Shown in pieces: positions 34,560 to 45,479 of a DNA stretch of 64,000 nt. Position 1 is the first letter of the stretch. Each line of letters starts with the position of its first letter. The notes beneath the pieces were generated by a model. The model made no database searches and was not told the DNA's origin. It worked only from the letters and a program-made list of their open reading frames with translations. The position numbers were made by a program, and so were the translations under genes. Location of the stretch: assembly GCA_025677825.1 (NCBI GenBank), contig JAIXMO010000005.1, positions 62,001 through 126,000 of the forward strand, in the 5' to 3' direction. The DNA is from Helicostylum pulchrum (taxonomy: Eukaryota; Mucoromycota; Mucoromycetes; Mucorales; Mucoraceae).

Positions 34560-35392
34560 TCTTTCCCTTTCGAAGAGGTCAATCAAATTGGGCAGGTCAT
34601 TTGGATGTGAGAATTATTAGATCAACAACCTTTATTTGGTTATATAAAAAAACAAGTATTTCTTACACGACAATGTATTATTTAAAAAATAAAATCAGGG
34701 GCTCTTCAGCACCGCGGTTTTATTGTCATGTCTAGAAAAAAAATAATCCGCTATTGCAAAGAAATGGGCTTCGGTTCTTATTTTGCGGCTCACAAGCCAG
34801 CGTTAACTGAACAACACAGAAAGACAAGACTTCGTTGGGACAAAGAACGCATAAACTGGACCACAGAGGACTGGAGTAAGGTTGTATGGTCTGACGAGTC
34901 GAAATTTACCGTAGAAGGTACGAGGGTACTTCGCAAGATAAATGAAAGATAAAAGAGCATATTGTCTCCACTACCAAGTGGGGTAAAGGTAGCGTAATGA
35001 TTTGGAGTTGCTTTTGGGCTGGTGGTTTTGTGCCTTTGGTGTTTATAGATAGCGCTGTAAATCAAGACTCCCTACGTCAATAACCTGTCTTCTCAGTTTC
35101 ATCCTTACTTTGTAGAGTTAAGCGAGAAGAAAGATAGAATTTTATAATCCGAGAGGATGGGGCTAGCTGACACACAGGAGGATATACAACGTGATAGAAA
35201 AACATCCATTTGATCAGACGCTTTAACTACTGGCATATCTGAAATTATCTCGACAGACTTCCTGATAGTAAAAAAACCAGGGTCAAAACTGTCGATAATC
35301 TGAAGATAGCTTTAGAGAAAGCATGGGGAGAAATTAGTGTGCATGATCGGTGCCAGGCCGTAATAGATGCTAAAGATGGCCCCAGATATTAG
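34560..35392 (+). mobile_element. Decayed Tc1/mariner transposase
   Basis: Relic of a DNA-transposon integrase. Recognisable pieces in order, in different frames: a degenerate DNA-binding part from about 34580, then ALTEQHRKTRLRWDKERINW and VVWSDESKF (first DDE aspartate) at 34800-34910. Next come WGKGSVMIWSCFWAGG and PLVFIDSAVNQDS (34976-35070), a fragment of the second catalytic block near 35155, and the C-terminal end DRCQAVIDAKDGPRY with a stop at 35392. At least three frameshifts and internal stops separate them, so it cannot be active. Terminal inverted repeats were not found by eye. The order and spacing match Tc1 elements common in Mucorales. Confidence 0.85.
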
Positions 35393-35700
35393 TTTTTTTT
35401 TACATTTTAATAAACTATATCTTTTAGACTATAATACTATGAGCTCTGGAGTTATTTTTACTTGATTTGGGTATGTCGCATCACATTAAAAATACATGAT
35501 GGTTTTCATCAATTGTATGAAAATCCATGGCAGTGTAGTGTGTACAGTCAAAAAACTAACTTGTGAGACAGGCCGCACTTCTCTTATTTTTTGAATGGAG
35601 TCACGAAAATTTGACTGCTAAATCCAATAAACGGGACTTTTGATAGAAAAAATATTTTTCTTGGTTCTTTTTTTTTTAACTTTGAAAAAGAAAATATAGA
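35393..35700. other. Region between transposon relic and RRB1
   Basis: 308 bp holding the probable 3' end of the Tc1 relic and the RRB1 promoter; no defined site recognised. Confidence 0.35.
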
Positions 35701-37468
35701 ATGTCTAAACGTCAAGCTGATCAGTCTGAATTAAGAGACCAAAATAAGGCAGCTACCTTCGGTAACGGAGCTACTAGACATGCTACCGAGGAAAAGAATG
35801 TCATGGGTGAATTTGAAGATGCCTGGGAGGATGATATTGAAGAAGAAGAGGAAGTGATTGAAGGTGACAATTCCGACATGGAAACTAATGAAGGAGAGGA
35901 TGGTAATTTAAGCTAAAAAGGGAAGCGAGCAAAAGACGTGAGTACTTATGTGTATTTTTAATATAGGTATGGACGTAGACGAAAAGGAAGAAGAGGGGGA
36001 TAATGATAAAGACTTGAAATTATATTTACCTGGTCAACCTTTAGCTGAAGGAGAAGTTTTGGAAGCTGATCAATCTGTTTACGTTATGCTTCATAACCTC
36101 GATGTTCGTCTTCCTTTCTTGAGTTTTGATATTTTAGAAGATAAGTTGGGTGAAGAAAGAAAGAATGTAAGTGTTTTATTTTTGACAGCTATTTGAAAAA
36201 AAGGGGTGTGTGTGGATCAAAAAGTTTTTTAACTTTTTTTCCCGTAAAAAATTAGTATCCTGCTACTGCTTATGTTGCTGCCGGTACTTCTCTTCCCGGA
36301 GATCGTAGTAACGAAGTTTTGGTTATGAAAATGTCTTCTTTGCACAAGACTCAACAAGATGGTAAGTAGTATAAAAACACACAAAAAAAAAAAGAAAGAT
36401 ATATGTGTATATAAACTAACGCACCTCCTTTTAAAAAAAAAGACTCTGATGATGAAGATGACCCAGATGCTTTAGATGAAGATCCTATTCTTGAATATAG
36501 ATCTATTCCTCACAATGGCTGCGTTAACCGTTTAAGAGTTATGCCTCAACAAAGCGAAAGAAGTATTGCTGCCACTTGGTCAGAAACCGGTAAGGTTCAT
36601 ATCTGGGATTTGACAAGTGCTATGCAAAGTTTAGAAGTTCCCGGCGCACCTGCCAATTCTACACAAAAGCCTTTACATACCATTAATAATCACGGACGTG
36701 AGGAAGGTTATGCTATGGATTGGTCTAGCCTTGAGGCTGGTCGGTAAGTAAAGCACTCTTTTAAGCAAATTGACTACAATGTACTAATTTATTTTTTCTA
36801 AAAAAAAATGAAGCCTTTTAACTGGTGATAACAACGGTCGTATCTACCACTCTCTTTTAACTTCTACTGGTATGACTACTGATAATGTTGCATTTAGAGA
36901 GCATAAATCATCCGTAGAAGATCTTCAATGGTCGCCTACTGAACCTAACGTATTTGCATCTTGTTCAGCCGATCAAACAGTAAAGATTTGGGATACACGT
37001 AATAAGAAGCGTTCTGCAGTTGGTATTCATGCATCCAACTCTGATATCAATGTTATCACTTGGAATAAAAAGGCATCTTATTTGTTGGCAAGTGGTCATG
37101 ATGATGGTATCTTCAGTGTTTGGGATCTCCGTACATTTAAGGGAGGAGCCGCTCAACCTACACCTGTTGCTACATTTAAATGGCATAATGGACCTATCAC
37201 ATCTATTGAATGGCATCCTACTGAGGAATCTGTATTGGCTGTTGCTGGTGCTGATAATCAATTAACCCTTTGGGATTTATCTGTTGAACCTGATACTGAA
37301 CAAGAAGGCCGTTTAACAAATGAAGGTGTTGAAGTACCTCCTCAATTATTATTTGTTCATCAAGGTCAAGAAGATATTAAGGAATTACACTTCCATAGAC
37401 AAATACCTGGTTGTGTTATTAGTACAGCAAGTACTGGTTTAAACATCTTCAAAACTATCAGCATTTAG
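35701..37468 (+). CDS. RRB1: Ribosome assembly WD-repeat protein RRB1/GRWD1
   Basis: Nuclear chaperone of ribosomal protein L3 needed for 60S subunit assembly. Five exons: 35701-35902, 35967-36166, 36256-36361, 36443-36743, 36814-37468 (487 residues; yeast Rrb1 511). The N-terminus is Glu/Asp-rich (DDIEEEEEV, DEKEEEGDNDKD), followed by LYLPGQPLAEGEVLEAD, a hallmark of the GRWD/CAF1-like N-domain. A second acidic insert (DSDDEDDPDALDED) follows, then WD repeats: IWDLTSAMQ, HKSSVEDLQWSPTEPNVFAS, VKIWDTRN, SGHDDGIFSVWDLR, and IEWHPTEESVLAVAGADNQLTLWDL. Full-length with no missing parts. Confidence 0.95.
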
Positions 37469-37926
37469 ATTTTATAATCCCCACTCTTCCATCTTTCCCC
37501 TTTGTTATTATGTATCTTTATTTTTTTCTTATTTTTTTTTAAATATAAATATAATACATTTATAAAAACTATATATCATTTTCACTTTTTTTTTGTTGGT
37601 TTAAAAAAAGGTTTTTTTACAGGTACCGATTTAGCAGGAGCTTTAATTCATTGTGTAAACGCTTCCAAACATTTTACGATGAATTGATCGTTACACTTAA
37701 TATAAGAGACCTTTCATAATATAATGAATTCCAATACTTACCGAGGAAAGAAAGGATAACCTAGTTTTGAATAGAATTATGTTTGAAAAAAGAAAAACCC
37801 TTTCCTTCATACATAGTAAAAAAATTAAATTTTTTTAATGTTTCTCAAATGTCTGTGTGATTTAAAGCTAAGCAAACAAAAAAGCAGAAAAAAGAAAAAT
37901 AACCCTTTTTTGTGTTGATAAAAACA
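37469..37926. other. Intergenic region RRB1 to GT15
   Basis: 458 bp. A short in-frame stretch around 37605-37685 is followed by a stop and has no partner exon; I treat it as non-coding. Confidence 0.4.
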
Positions 37927-39114
37927 ATGTCATATCTACTACTGAACAGATTAAAAATAAGGGTAATACCGACTGTTCTCTGTTTAGTGCTTATTTGTTA
38001 CTTAATACTTGCGTTTTGTACCTCACTCTTTGTCACGGTACCAGTTTACATTCCTTTACTTTCTTCTGTTCCCATTTACGTCAATCAATGGCGATATACA
38101 CCTTTACCATTAACTCAACCTAACCCAAATCTCAATGCAGCTTATATAGCACTGGTTGATGGCGATCGAAAATCACTAGATAACTTGAGAATGACAGTAA
38201 GAAGTATTGAAGACAGCTTTAATAAAAATTATCACTACCCTTATATCATTTTCTCGGCTGATGATTTATCGGTCGAGTATAAAGAATTGGTTTCTTCGCT
38301 TGTACAAGGAAATGTATTGTTTGAAAAGGTCTCCTCGCCAGAGTATGGATATGCAAAATCAACTAGTTTCTTTCGAGCTTTTCTTGCTACCAAACAGCTA
38401 AAGAATATAGAGGATAACACGGAAAAGTTTAGGTTTAAATCGAGATTTTTGGCCGGAACCATTTACAAGTAAAGTTGTTGTTTTTTTTTACTTGTTTTTA
38501 TTAAAGCTAACATCCCCTTAATTTTTTTTTTTCGTAGTCATCAGAGTTTAGAAAATATAGATTACTTTTGGAGATTTGAACCAGCAACAGAATACACCAG
38601 TCCTATTGAATTTGATCCATTTCAGTATATGCAGGATCATGATAAACAAATATCGTTTTCGATGGCATCATATGAACAACCAGAGACCATACCTACTTTA
38701 TTCAAAAAAGTAATGCAATTTAAGGACCAACACCCTCAACTGATTACTCAAAGTAATAGTATTATGCCCAGTATGGTAGACAATGGCGATTATAACCGTT
38801 GTTTTATTTGGAACAATTTTCAAATTGCAAAGACAAGTTTTTTTAAAAGCGAAGCATATCAAACTTATTTCAAGTTTATTGATAAACAAAACGGTATATT
38901 CTATGAACGTTGGTCTGATGCAGTTATACAATCGTTAGCAGCAGGTTTATTCTTGACGAAAGAACAAGTTCATGTTTGGGAAGATATTGGATATCGTTTT
39001 AATTGGTATTATAAACACTGCCCTAAGGATGATTTGATTTGGACAAAAAGTTATTGTAAGCCTTCTGAAAACTTTGAAAATAGCGAACATAGTTGTATAG
39101 CTTATTTTAAATAA
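37927..39114 (+). CDS. Alpha-1,2-mannosyltransferase, GT15 (KTR/KRE2/MNT family)
   Basis: Type II Golgi enzyme that adds alpha-1,2-mannose to N- and O-linked glycans using GDP-mannose. Two exons, 37927-38468 and 38538-39114, give 372 residues. An N-terminal signal anchor (VIPTVLCLVLICYLILAFCT) is followed by AAYIALVDGDRKSLDNLRMTVRSIED (family: A-fv.lvRN.el..l..si...E). The GT15 signature region is present as FRFKSRFLAGTIYK / DYFWRFEPATEY (family: YxYYWRVEP), then FDPFQYMQDHDK..SFSMASYE, and the nucleophile region NNFQIAK. The WRFEP form and the insert before HQSLENIDYF are mild departures from yeast Ktr proteins. Its stop is 23 bp from that of the convergent GT71 gene. Confidence 0.9.
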
Positions 39115-39137
39115 TAAAAACTCCTTTTTTTATTTAT

Positions 39138-40905
39138 TTAAAAATGATGATTTTTGTTTTCTTTATGCTTCCAAGTACCTTGTTCTACTAATTGTTGATC
39201 TTTTTCTCGTTGGATATCAATTTGAATTGATGCTAAAGCTACAGATCTTAATCTATTTGGTATTTCATATATTTTATCGGTATTTTTAATACAGTGTGTT
39301 TCGAACTGCCAATCTTCTCCTTCAGAATAATGTGTAAAGTTGAGGTATTCGTATGGTTGCTTGTTTTTGTTACGGTATAAGCCACCATTTAACCATAATG
39401 GTAAACCAGAGCTATCTAAATGAAGTTGAACACCACATACGTATGTAGTCTCTCCATCATCTCCTCCACGACCCATATTACCAATCACTGCACCATAAGA
39501 TTTTAAAAATGCATAAGGTGTTTGCATTATTTCATGACCAACCCAAAATGTCTATAATATAAACTGTGTTAAAAAAAAAGGGGGCGAATCTTTAAAAAAG
39601 TATATTTTTAGTTTTTACCTCCTTATCTCCATGGATATGCTTATATACAACTTCATCACGTTCAGTGACACCATTTAATTTACAAGTAGATAATAAACCC
39701 AATAAAGATTTTTTCTTATTCATGACAACTACACCCGATTCTTGTTCATGAGAAGAAGTACCTTTAAACCAACGTGTTTTAGGAACCAACTGACTCATTG
39801 TAGATAAAAACGAACGTAACCAGTCAGGTCCCTTTTCCCAACCCGCAAACAAGGTACGGTCATAAAAGAACAAACTTCCAGTCTTTTGATAAGCTGGGTC
39901 TTTTAATAAAAGTGCTGGGTCTTGCAAAAAGAAAGCATCGGCATCCATCATGATGATCTCTGTAAATGTACTTGCCAACATGGCAAAAGGTTTCATGGCC
40001 CAGCCACCAAACCTGGTATAGTAGGTACTTACATAATCTTCTAATTTCATTAAACTGATGTTGGAAAATTCGCTGCTTAGATAATATCGCTTAGCTTCGG
40101 ATAAATCGTTTTCTCGGATGAAAAAGATCTCGATGGGTAGGTCACAGTGCAAAACTTCTCGAATGGCTCGAATGGATGAAGCAGCAAATTTAAATTGACC
40201 GTTACCTACGCACATAACAATACCTTGGCCAGAGGTTTGGTTATTGATATGAAATGCGTTTTTCCAATAGGGGTAAATCCAGGGGTAAAGTGTGGTTTCC
40301 AGTCTCTTGTACAAGTCCCAGGTTTCTTTGTGTTCTACTGATGGATCCATACTGGAGTTTTGTGCAATTAATCGGTCAAAGTGCATAAATAGTGATTTAA
40401 ATAATCTTTCTGAAGCTACCATTTTTGAAAAATCGGGTTTTTCATGAGCTTCTGGGATTACTGCTAATTGGGAAAAAACTGTTTCTCCTGCAACTGATTT
40501 AAAAAATGTCAAATCTTTTTCTGTAAATGTAATAATTAGGTTAAAGATTGATACAACGATAGGTTTTCTCTTCTTCTTAATTACCAGTCCATTGCAATGG
40601 TGCATGTGTTACTGCTATATCATATTTAGAAGTCAGGTAACTAATATCTTGTTGTTTGATAACTACAGAGAAAATAAATAAATATTTATTTGAATAAACA
40701 TGTACGTGTTTACAAAATTCTGGATTTTTTTTTTTCTACCTGGTTCATCAATACTTAAATTTTCAGGAACAATCTCACTTTCCAACTTGATATCAACTTG
40801 GTTACGAAACGAAGCATTATCGAATCGTGTTGAAAACAATAGCACTAAAAAGACAATTAACAGTGTAAGGATATACCACCTCACTGTCTTTGGCCTTGTA
40901 AACAT
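39138..40905 (-). CDS. Alpha-1,3-mannosyltransferase, GT71 (MNN1 family)
   Basis: Type II Golgi enzyme capping mannans with alpha-1,3-mannose. Four exons: 40905-40740, 40662-40585, 40520-39619, 39551-39138 (519 residues). There is an N-terminal anchor (WYILTLLIVFLVLLF) after a short basic cytosolic tail, then a stem. The catalytic core has GIVMCVGNGQFKFAASSIR and LPIEIFFIRENDLS, plus FGGWAMKPFAMLASTFTEIIMMDADAFFLQDP with the DAD (DXD) metal/GDP-mannose site, then ESGVVVMNKKK. The third intron lies just before TFWVGHEIMQTPY. The C-terminal LYRNKNKQPYEYLNFTHY is less typical. The convergent pairing with a GT15 gene suggests a small glycan-processing neighbourhood. Confidence 0.9.
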
Positions 40906-42299
40906 TTTTTTATATATGTTAAAAAGAAAAAAAAAGGAAAAAAGGAAAAGAAGAAAAAAAAGTTTTAATCTGATTATAAAAATAATGTGAAACCAGCCTC
41001 TTTTTGACATGATATTTTTAATTCACCAATAAAAAAACAACATTTTTTATCTTGGTTGTACTACAGTTAAATAAGGTTGCAACTTATTTACGCTTGATAA
41101 ATTTATACTTCATATGGCGATTACCCAGTTTTCTTTCATTAGGTACTGGATATCACACAGACCATCCTGCGTAGTTGAAAAAAAAAAAACCAGTCTAAAA
41201 ATGAACTGGGTGAATGAGTTCGAGATATTGAATTAGCAAAAGACGATTATCCCAGAAAGAAGGAGGTGCCGATGTTCGCTTTTGTCGATAGAGTACCAGG
41301 TTTTTTTTTGTCATTGTTCATAAATACCTCGGAAAAGGTGACCTGGTTATTTAGCGTTTTGAATCTTTGAACGATGCAACTCGTCTGGTTTGTCATAATT
41401 CGATAGAATTTTTGGTCTTCAACCAGAACCACATTACTCTATGCATAAAAAAAGAGAGAATAAGCGTTATGGACGAGGATTCATTAACCTGTTTACCAGA
41501 AGATAACGAGATAATACCAATCGACCGCTTCCTATCCTAAAACAAAAAAAAAAAAAGGTTTATAAAGTGGTCGAAATAAGTTGGAAATATTGTTTAAGGT
41601 TAGTTGTAGGTTAGACTGACAGATCCGCCTCTACTCACAAAGTTATAGTAGCGGCTTTATTTAAGGGTGGCCGAAATGCGGAAGAAAATCCACCCTTATT
41701 ATCGTACAGTGAATAATTATTTCTAAAGAAAAAAGCTCACTGAAATAGAGTTTAAATAATCGTTCACATGAGAAATCACTGCAGTTATAATAAATAATGG
41801 TTTTTTTTTATTAAGAAACAGTAAATATATTCTGGTCCCCAAGTTGTTTAGTACAAAATAGTTGTTTTATATATGATATAAAAAAAATTAAAAACGTACC
41901 TTTTTAATTTTCATTTATGAAGGTCAACCCTTTTGTGTTTTTGTGGCTATTTTGCAATTGCTCCCAATCTACTTTTCCTTTCTTTGCGGAAAAAACAAGG
42001 ATGGTACGGTACTCTGTTAGGCGCTTCTAGTTAATTTTAAATGATACTTCTTATGCAAGAATTGAACGAGTAATGACCGGCTTGCTTCTTTATCCAACTT
42101 TGAGCATCTTTGAACCAAATATGATTTCATTATAGTTCAAAGAGACTGATAAAATAGTGATCTGAATGTTCTTTATCGTAAACATTTATGGCTTCAATAG
42201 TACTTAAAGTTTTTTGGCTGGATATGTATAAAGCAAGAAAAAAAAAAAAGATAAGGTATTAATGTATTACAGGAAAACGAAGAGAATAAGATACCCGTT

Positions 42300-42331
<32 letters not shown>

Positions 42332-42519
42332 TGCAGTGTTTTATTAGAGGATCTTGACGCATATAAGAGTAAAATTTATGTACGTGTCAATAGTGTTGGA
42401 TGAATATGTTTGCAATAAATATCAAGAAGTCTTGTGTTACTAACCTTATTTTTACGTTTATAAAAAAACAATCTCTCACGTTACGTTTTTTTCTTCTTTT
42501 TCTTTTATCTATTTTTAAT
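40906..42519. other. Gene-free region with partial TIR element
   Basis: 1.6 kb between the GT71 start and the alcohol dehydrogenase start. It contains a fragment of the TIR element (41651-41690), an A28 run at 42304-42331 and otherwise unremarkable AT-rich DNA. The 61-codon minus-strand ORF at 41247 shows no family likeness. Confidence 0.45.
41651..41690. repeat. Fragment of dispersed TIR (MITE-like) element, copy D
   Basis: The segment starting GCGGCTTTATTTAAGGG at 41651 matches the end and the TTTAAGGG core of the fuller copies at 49678 and 56416. Only about 40 bp are recognisable. Confidence 0.45.
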
Positions 42520-43996
42520 ATGACGGTTGTTACAGAAGAAAAGTTTATCGGATACGGTGGTTTACAACCTTATGTTCTTAAAGACGAAACAACTCATTTG
42601 CAACCCATGGAGTTTGTACCAAGACCATTAGAAGACGATGAAGTTGAGATTGAAGTATCTGCTTGTGGAATGTACGTTCTCCCTCTCTCTCTTTTATATA
42701 TAACCTCTACTAGTGTCTAAATTATTTTTTATATAGTTGCGGTTCTGATATTCATCAATTGACCAACGTAAGTTTACCACATGGTGTCGTAACGTACGCA
42801 CACTTACCGGTTTTTTTTAATATAGGGTTGGAACAGAGCCACGTTTCCAATTATCCCTGGGCACGAATTTATCGGTAAGATCACAGCAGTTGGGTGTTTA
42901 GTTAAAACGCACTCAATGGGGCAACGTGTTGGTGTAAGCCCAGTATCCAGATCTTGCGGCGATTGTGAGCTCTGTCATAATTTGCGTGGTCAATATTGTG
43001 CTTCCAAAGTAACCACTTACAATGGCAACTTCAAAGGTCACAAAACTTTTGGTGTAAAGTATATTCATATCGCATAATTTAGAATGTTTTTAAATTGATT
43101 TTTTTTTGTTAGGGTTATGCTAATAAGGTTAGAGTGCAAGCTACTTGGGCTATTCCTATCCCAGATAGCATTAGAGATATTGATGCGCCTTTGTAAGCGA
43201 AAAATAATAATAATTATGTGTGAGGTGTTTGACTTACTAAAATCGATTCGTCATCTTTTTTTTTTTTAGATTGTGTGCAGGAATTACAACGTAAATGTTT
43301 ACCCTTTCTTTTTTTATAGTTATTATTCAATACTCATATCTTTCATTTTGTATTAGATATCTTCCATTTAAACATCAAAACATCGGTAAAGATACATCTG
43401 TAGCAGTACTAGGTATTGGCGGATTAGGCCATCTTGCCGTAAGTTGGATTTATTTGTTTTGCTTTTAAAAAAAAACTGTGCTAAAAAAAAATTATATTTA
43501 GATTCAATGGGCTAAAGCTAAACAATGTAAAAAGGTAATTGCAATCTCTACTTCTGACCGTAAGAAAGGAGATGCTATTAAATTAGGAGCTACGGATTTC
43601 CTTGTATTAAATCAAGACGGAACCTATGATCCAAAGTACGCTAAAAGTGTTGATGTATTATTGGTTTGTGGGTCCGGTAAAAACACCAACTGGACAAAGT
43701 TGGTTGAGTTGGTCAAGATTGCAGGAAAATTGATCTTGATTGATCTTCCTGAACAGCCACTTGTGATTGAATCTGCAGCAGTTGTTTACGGTAACGTAAC
43801 TATTGTTGGTACCTATGTTGGATGTCCTGATGATTTAAAGGAGATGTTGCAATTTGCTGATGAAACTGGAGTTAGACCTTGGGTTACTACAGTTGATAAT
43901 TCACTAGAAGGCGTTAATCAAGGAGTAAAAGATTTGATTAATGGTAAAAGCCATTATAGAATTGTTATTGATGGTATTGGTCGTCAAAAAGAATAG
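42520..43996 (+). CDS. Zinc alcohol dehydrogenase, cinnamyl/ADH6-like
   Basis: Cytosolic NADP(H)-dependent medium-chain alcohol dehydrogenase of the cinnamyl alcohol dehydrogenase group (reduces aldehydes). Seven exons: 42520-42671, 42737-42767, 42826-43053, 43113-43192, 43270-43290, 43357-43438, 43502-43996 (362 residues). The catalytic zinc Cys is in SACGICGSDIHQ (spans intron 1) with GHE downstream. The structural zinc site is CGDCELCHNLRGQYC with four cysteines. The Rossmann loop is VAVLGIGGLGHLAIQWAK, followed by ISTSDRKK, whose Ser-Thr-Ser pattern fits NADP preference. Exon 5 is only 21 nt. It converges with the BCAT gene; the stops are 71 bp apart. Substrate not predictable. Confidence 0.93.
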
Positions 43997-44067
43997 ATAT
44001 TTTATTTTAAAAAGAATAAACATTGTTTTTTTTTTGGGTTGTTGTTGCCCTCTCTCTATATATAAAT

Positions 44068-45334
44068 TTACAATCCTTCAGCAGGCCACATCCAGCCAAA
44101 GGTATCCTTAATATCACCAGTTTGAATACCACGATATTCATTATAAAGCTTTTCAAAACCAGGACCAATTTCGGTTTGATCTCCCTTACCAATCAAGATT
44201 TGCTTTTCACCTTGAACGATCTTACGAACAGGAGTGATGATGGCAGCTGTACCACAAGCAGCAACCTCATCAAATTTACCTTGTTCGATTTCCTCTAAAG
44301 AAACAGCTCTTTCTTCAACCTTCCAACCCAACTTTTCTGCAACATCTTCAAGTGAAAGACGAGTGACGGATCTCAAAATAGTGTGAGAATTAGGTGTAAC
44401 AAAAGTACGCTTTCCATCAGCATCTAAATAAAGTTTTTAGTACGCTTTTTTTCTTCTCACTGGGGATAAATTATTTTACCGGCGGGAGTAAGTGCAACAA
44501 AGTTAGATGTAGAGAATTCATCAATGAAAGTATGGGTCTTTGCATCAAGATGAAGTGTAAGAGGATATCCCATCTTCTTGGCCTTCATAATAGGACCGAA
44601 AGTAGGAGCATAGTTACCACCCAACTTGGCAGCACCAGTACCGAAAGGAGCACCTATATGCAAAAAAATTAATACTCAGTTCAGGATACGATTTACATCA
44701 TTTTTTTTTTTTACTTCTGTCACAATCTTCAAGAATAAGAGAATCAACAGGCTTAACACCACCGGTATAGAATGAGCCAACAGGCATAGCAAATACTACA
44801 AAAGTAAATTCAGGGGCAGCACCCATACCAATAAAAGGTCCACTGCCGAACAAAAGAGGACGGATGTAGAGAGAACCACCAGTTTCCTTGGGAGGTACAT
44901 ACTCAAGGTTGGCTTCGACAGTACGACGAACGCCTTCAACAAAAAGTTCTTCGGGAATTGCGGGCATGAATCCTTTATCAGCACTGAGAACCATACGGGC
45001 TGCGTTGACGTAAGGACGGAAAATACGGACACGACCTTCACCGTCACGGAATGCCTTCATACCTTCAAAACACTAGGACACACACACAAACGCGTTTTAG
45101 ATATACCAATTGATAATGGGGAGGGGGGATAATTTTTTATTTTACCTGTTGACCATAGTTAAGACCGGTAGCACACATATGAACCTTTAACAATGGATCT
45201 GTTTCAAAAGTACCTGCACTCCAACCAGATTCTTCAGTCCAGACGTACTTCATGAAACCATTAATATCTCTGTATTGAAAACCCATGGAAGAGAAATCAA
45301 AAGTGGAAGAAGGAGGTGTGACAGGTTTAACCAT
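44068..45334 (-). CDS. BAT2: Branched-chain amino acid aminotransferase
   Basis: PLP enzyme (fold IV) that interconverts Leu/Ile/Val and their keto acids, the last step of their synthesis. Four exons: 45334-45146, 45072-44715, 44653-44480, 44423-44068 (358 residues). Motifs: GLNYGQQCFEGMKAFR with the intron inside, IRPLLFGSGPFIGMGAAPE, the PLP-lysine block TGAAKLGGNYAP, DEFSTSNFVAL (family D-E-x-G-T-x-N), and EVAACGTAAIITPV. No strong mitochondrial presequence is seen before FDFSSMGFQYRD, so I name it after the cytosolic isoform, tentatively. It is first of three tandem minus-strand genes. A TGACTC core lies 112 bp upstream. It works in the same pathway as the threonine deaminase at 14 kb. 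Confidence 0.95.
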
Positions 45335-45445
45335 TATATATGTTGTATACTTTTTATTACGAAAAAGAAAGAAAAGAAAGCAAAAGGGGTTTTTTTTTGG
45401 TATTTTTATTATAAGTTTTTTTTTGACAGCCAATAGGATATGTGA

Positions 45446-45451
45446 TGACTC
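45446..45451 (+). promoter_or_regulatory. Gcn4-type half site upstream of BCAT
   Basis: TGACTC followed by T (one mismatch to TGACTCA) at 112 bp from the BCAT start, next to a CCAAT at 45430-45434. The core is seen directly; control by a Gcn4-like factor is inferred from the shared pathway with ILV1. Confidence 0.4.
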
Positions 45452-45479
45452 TTTTTTTATCACTCAAAAAAAAAAAAAA

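Noticed and set aside
37605..37687. Apparent coding piece after RRB1
   Set aside because: Short, ends in stops, and is not linked by splice sites to either neighbour.
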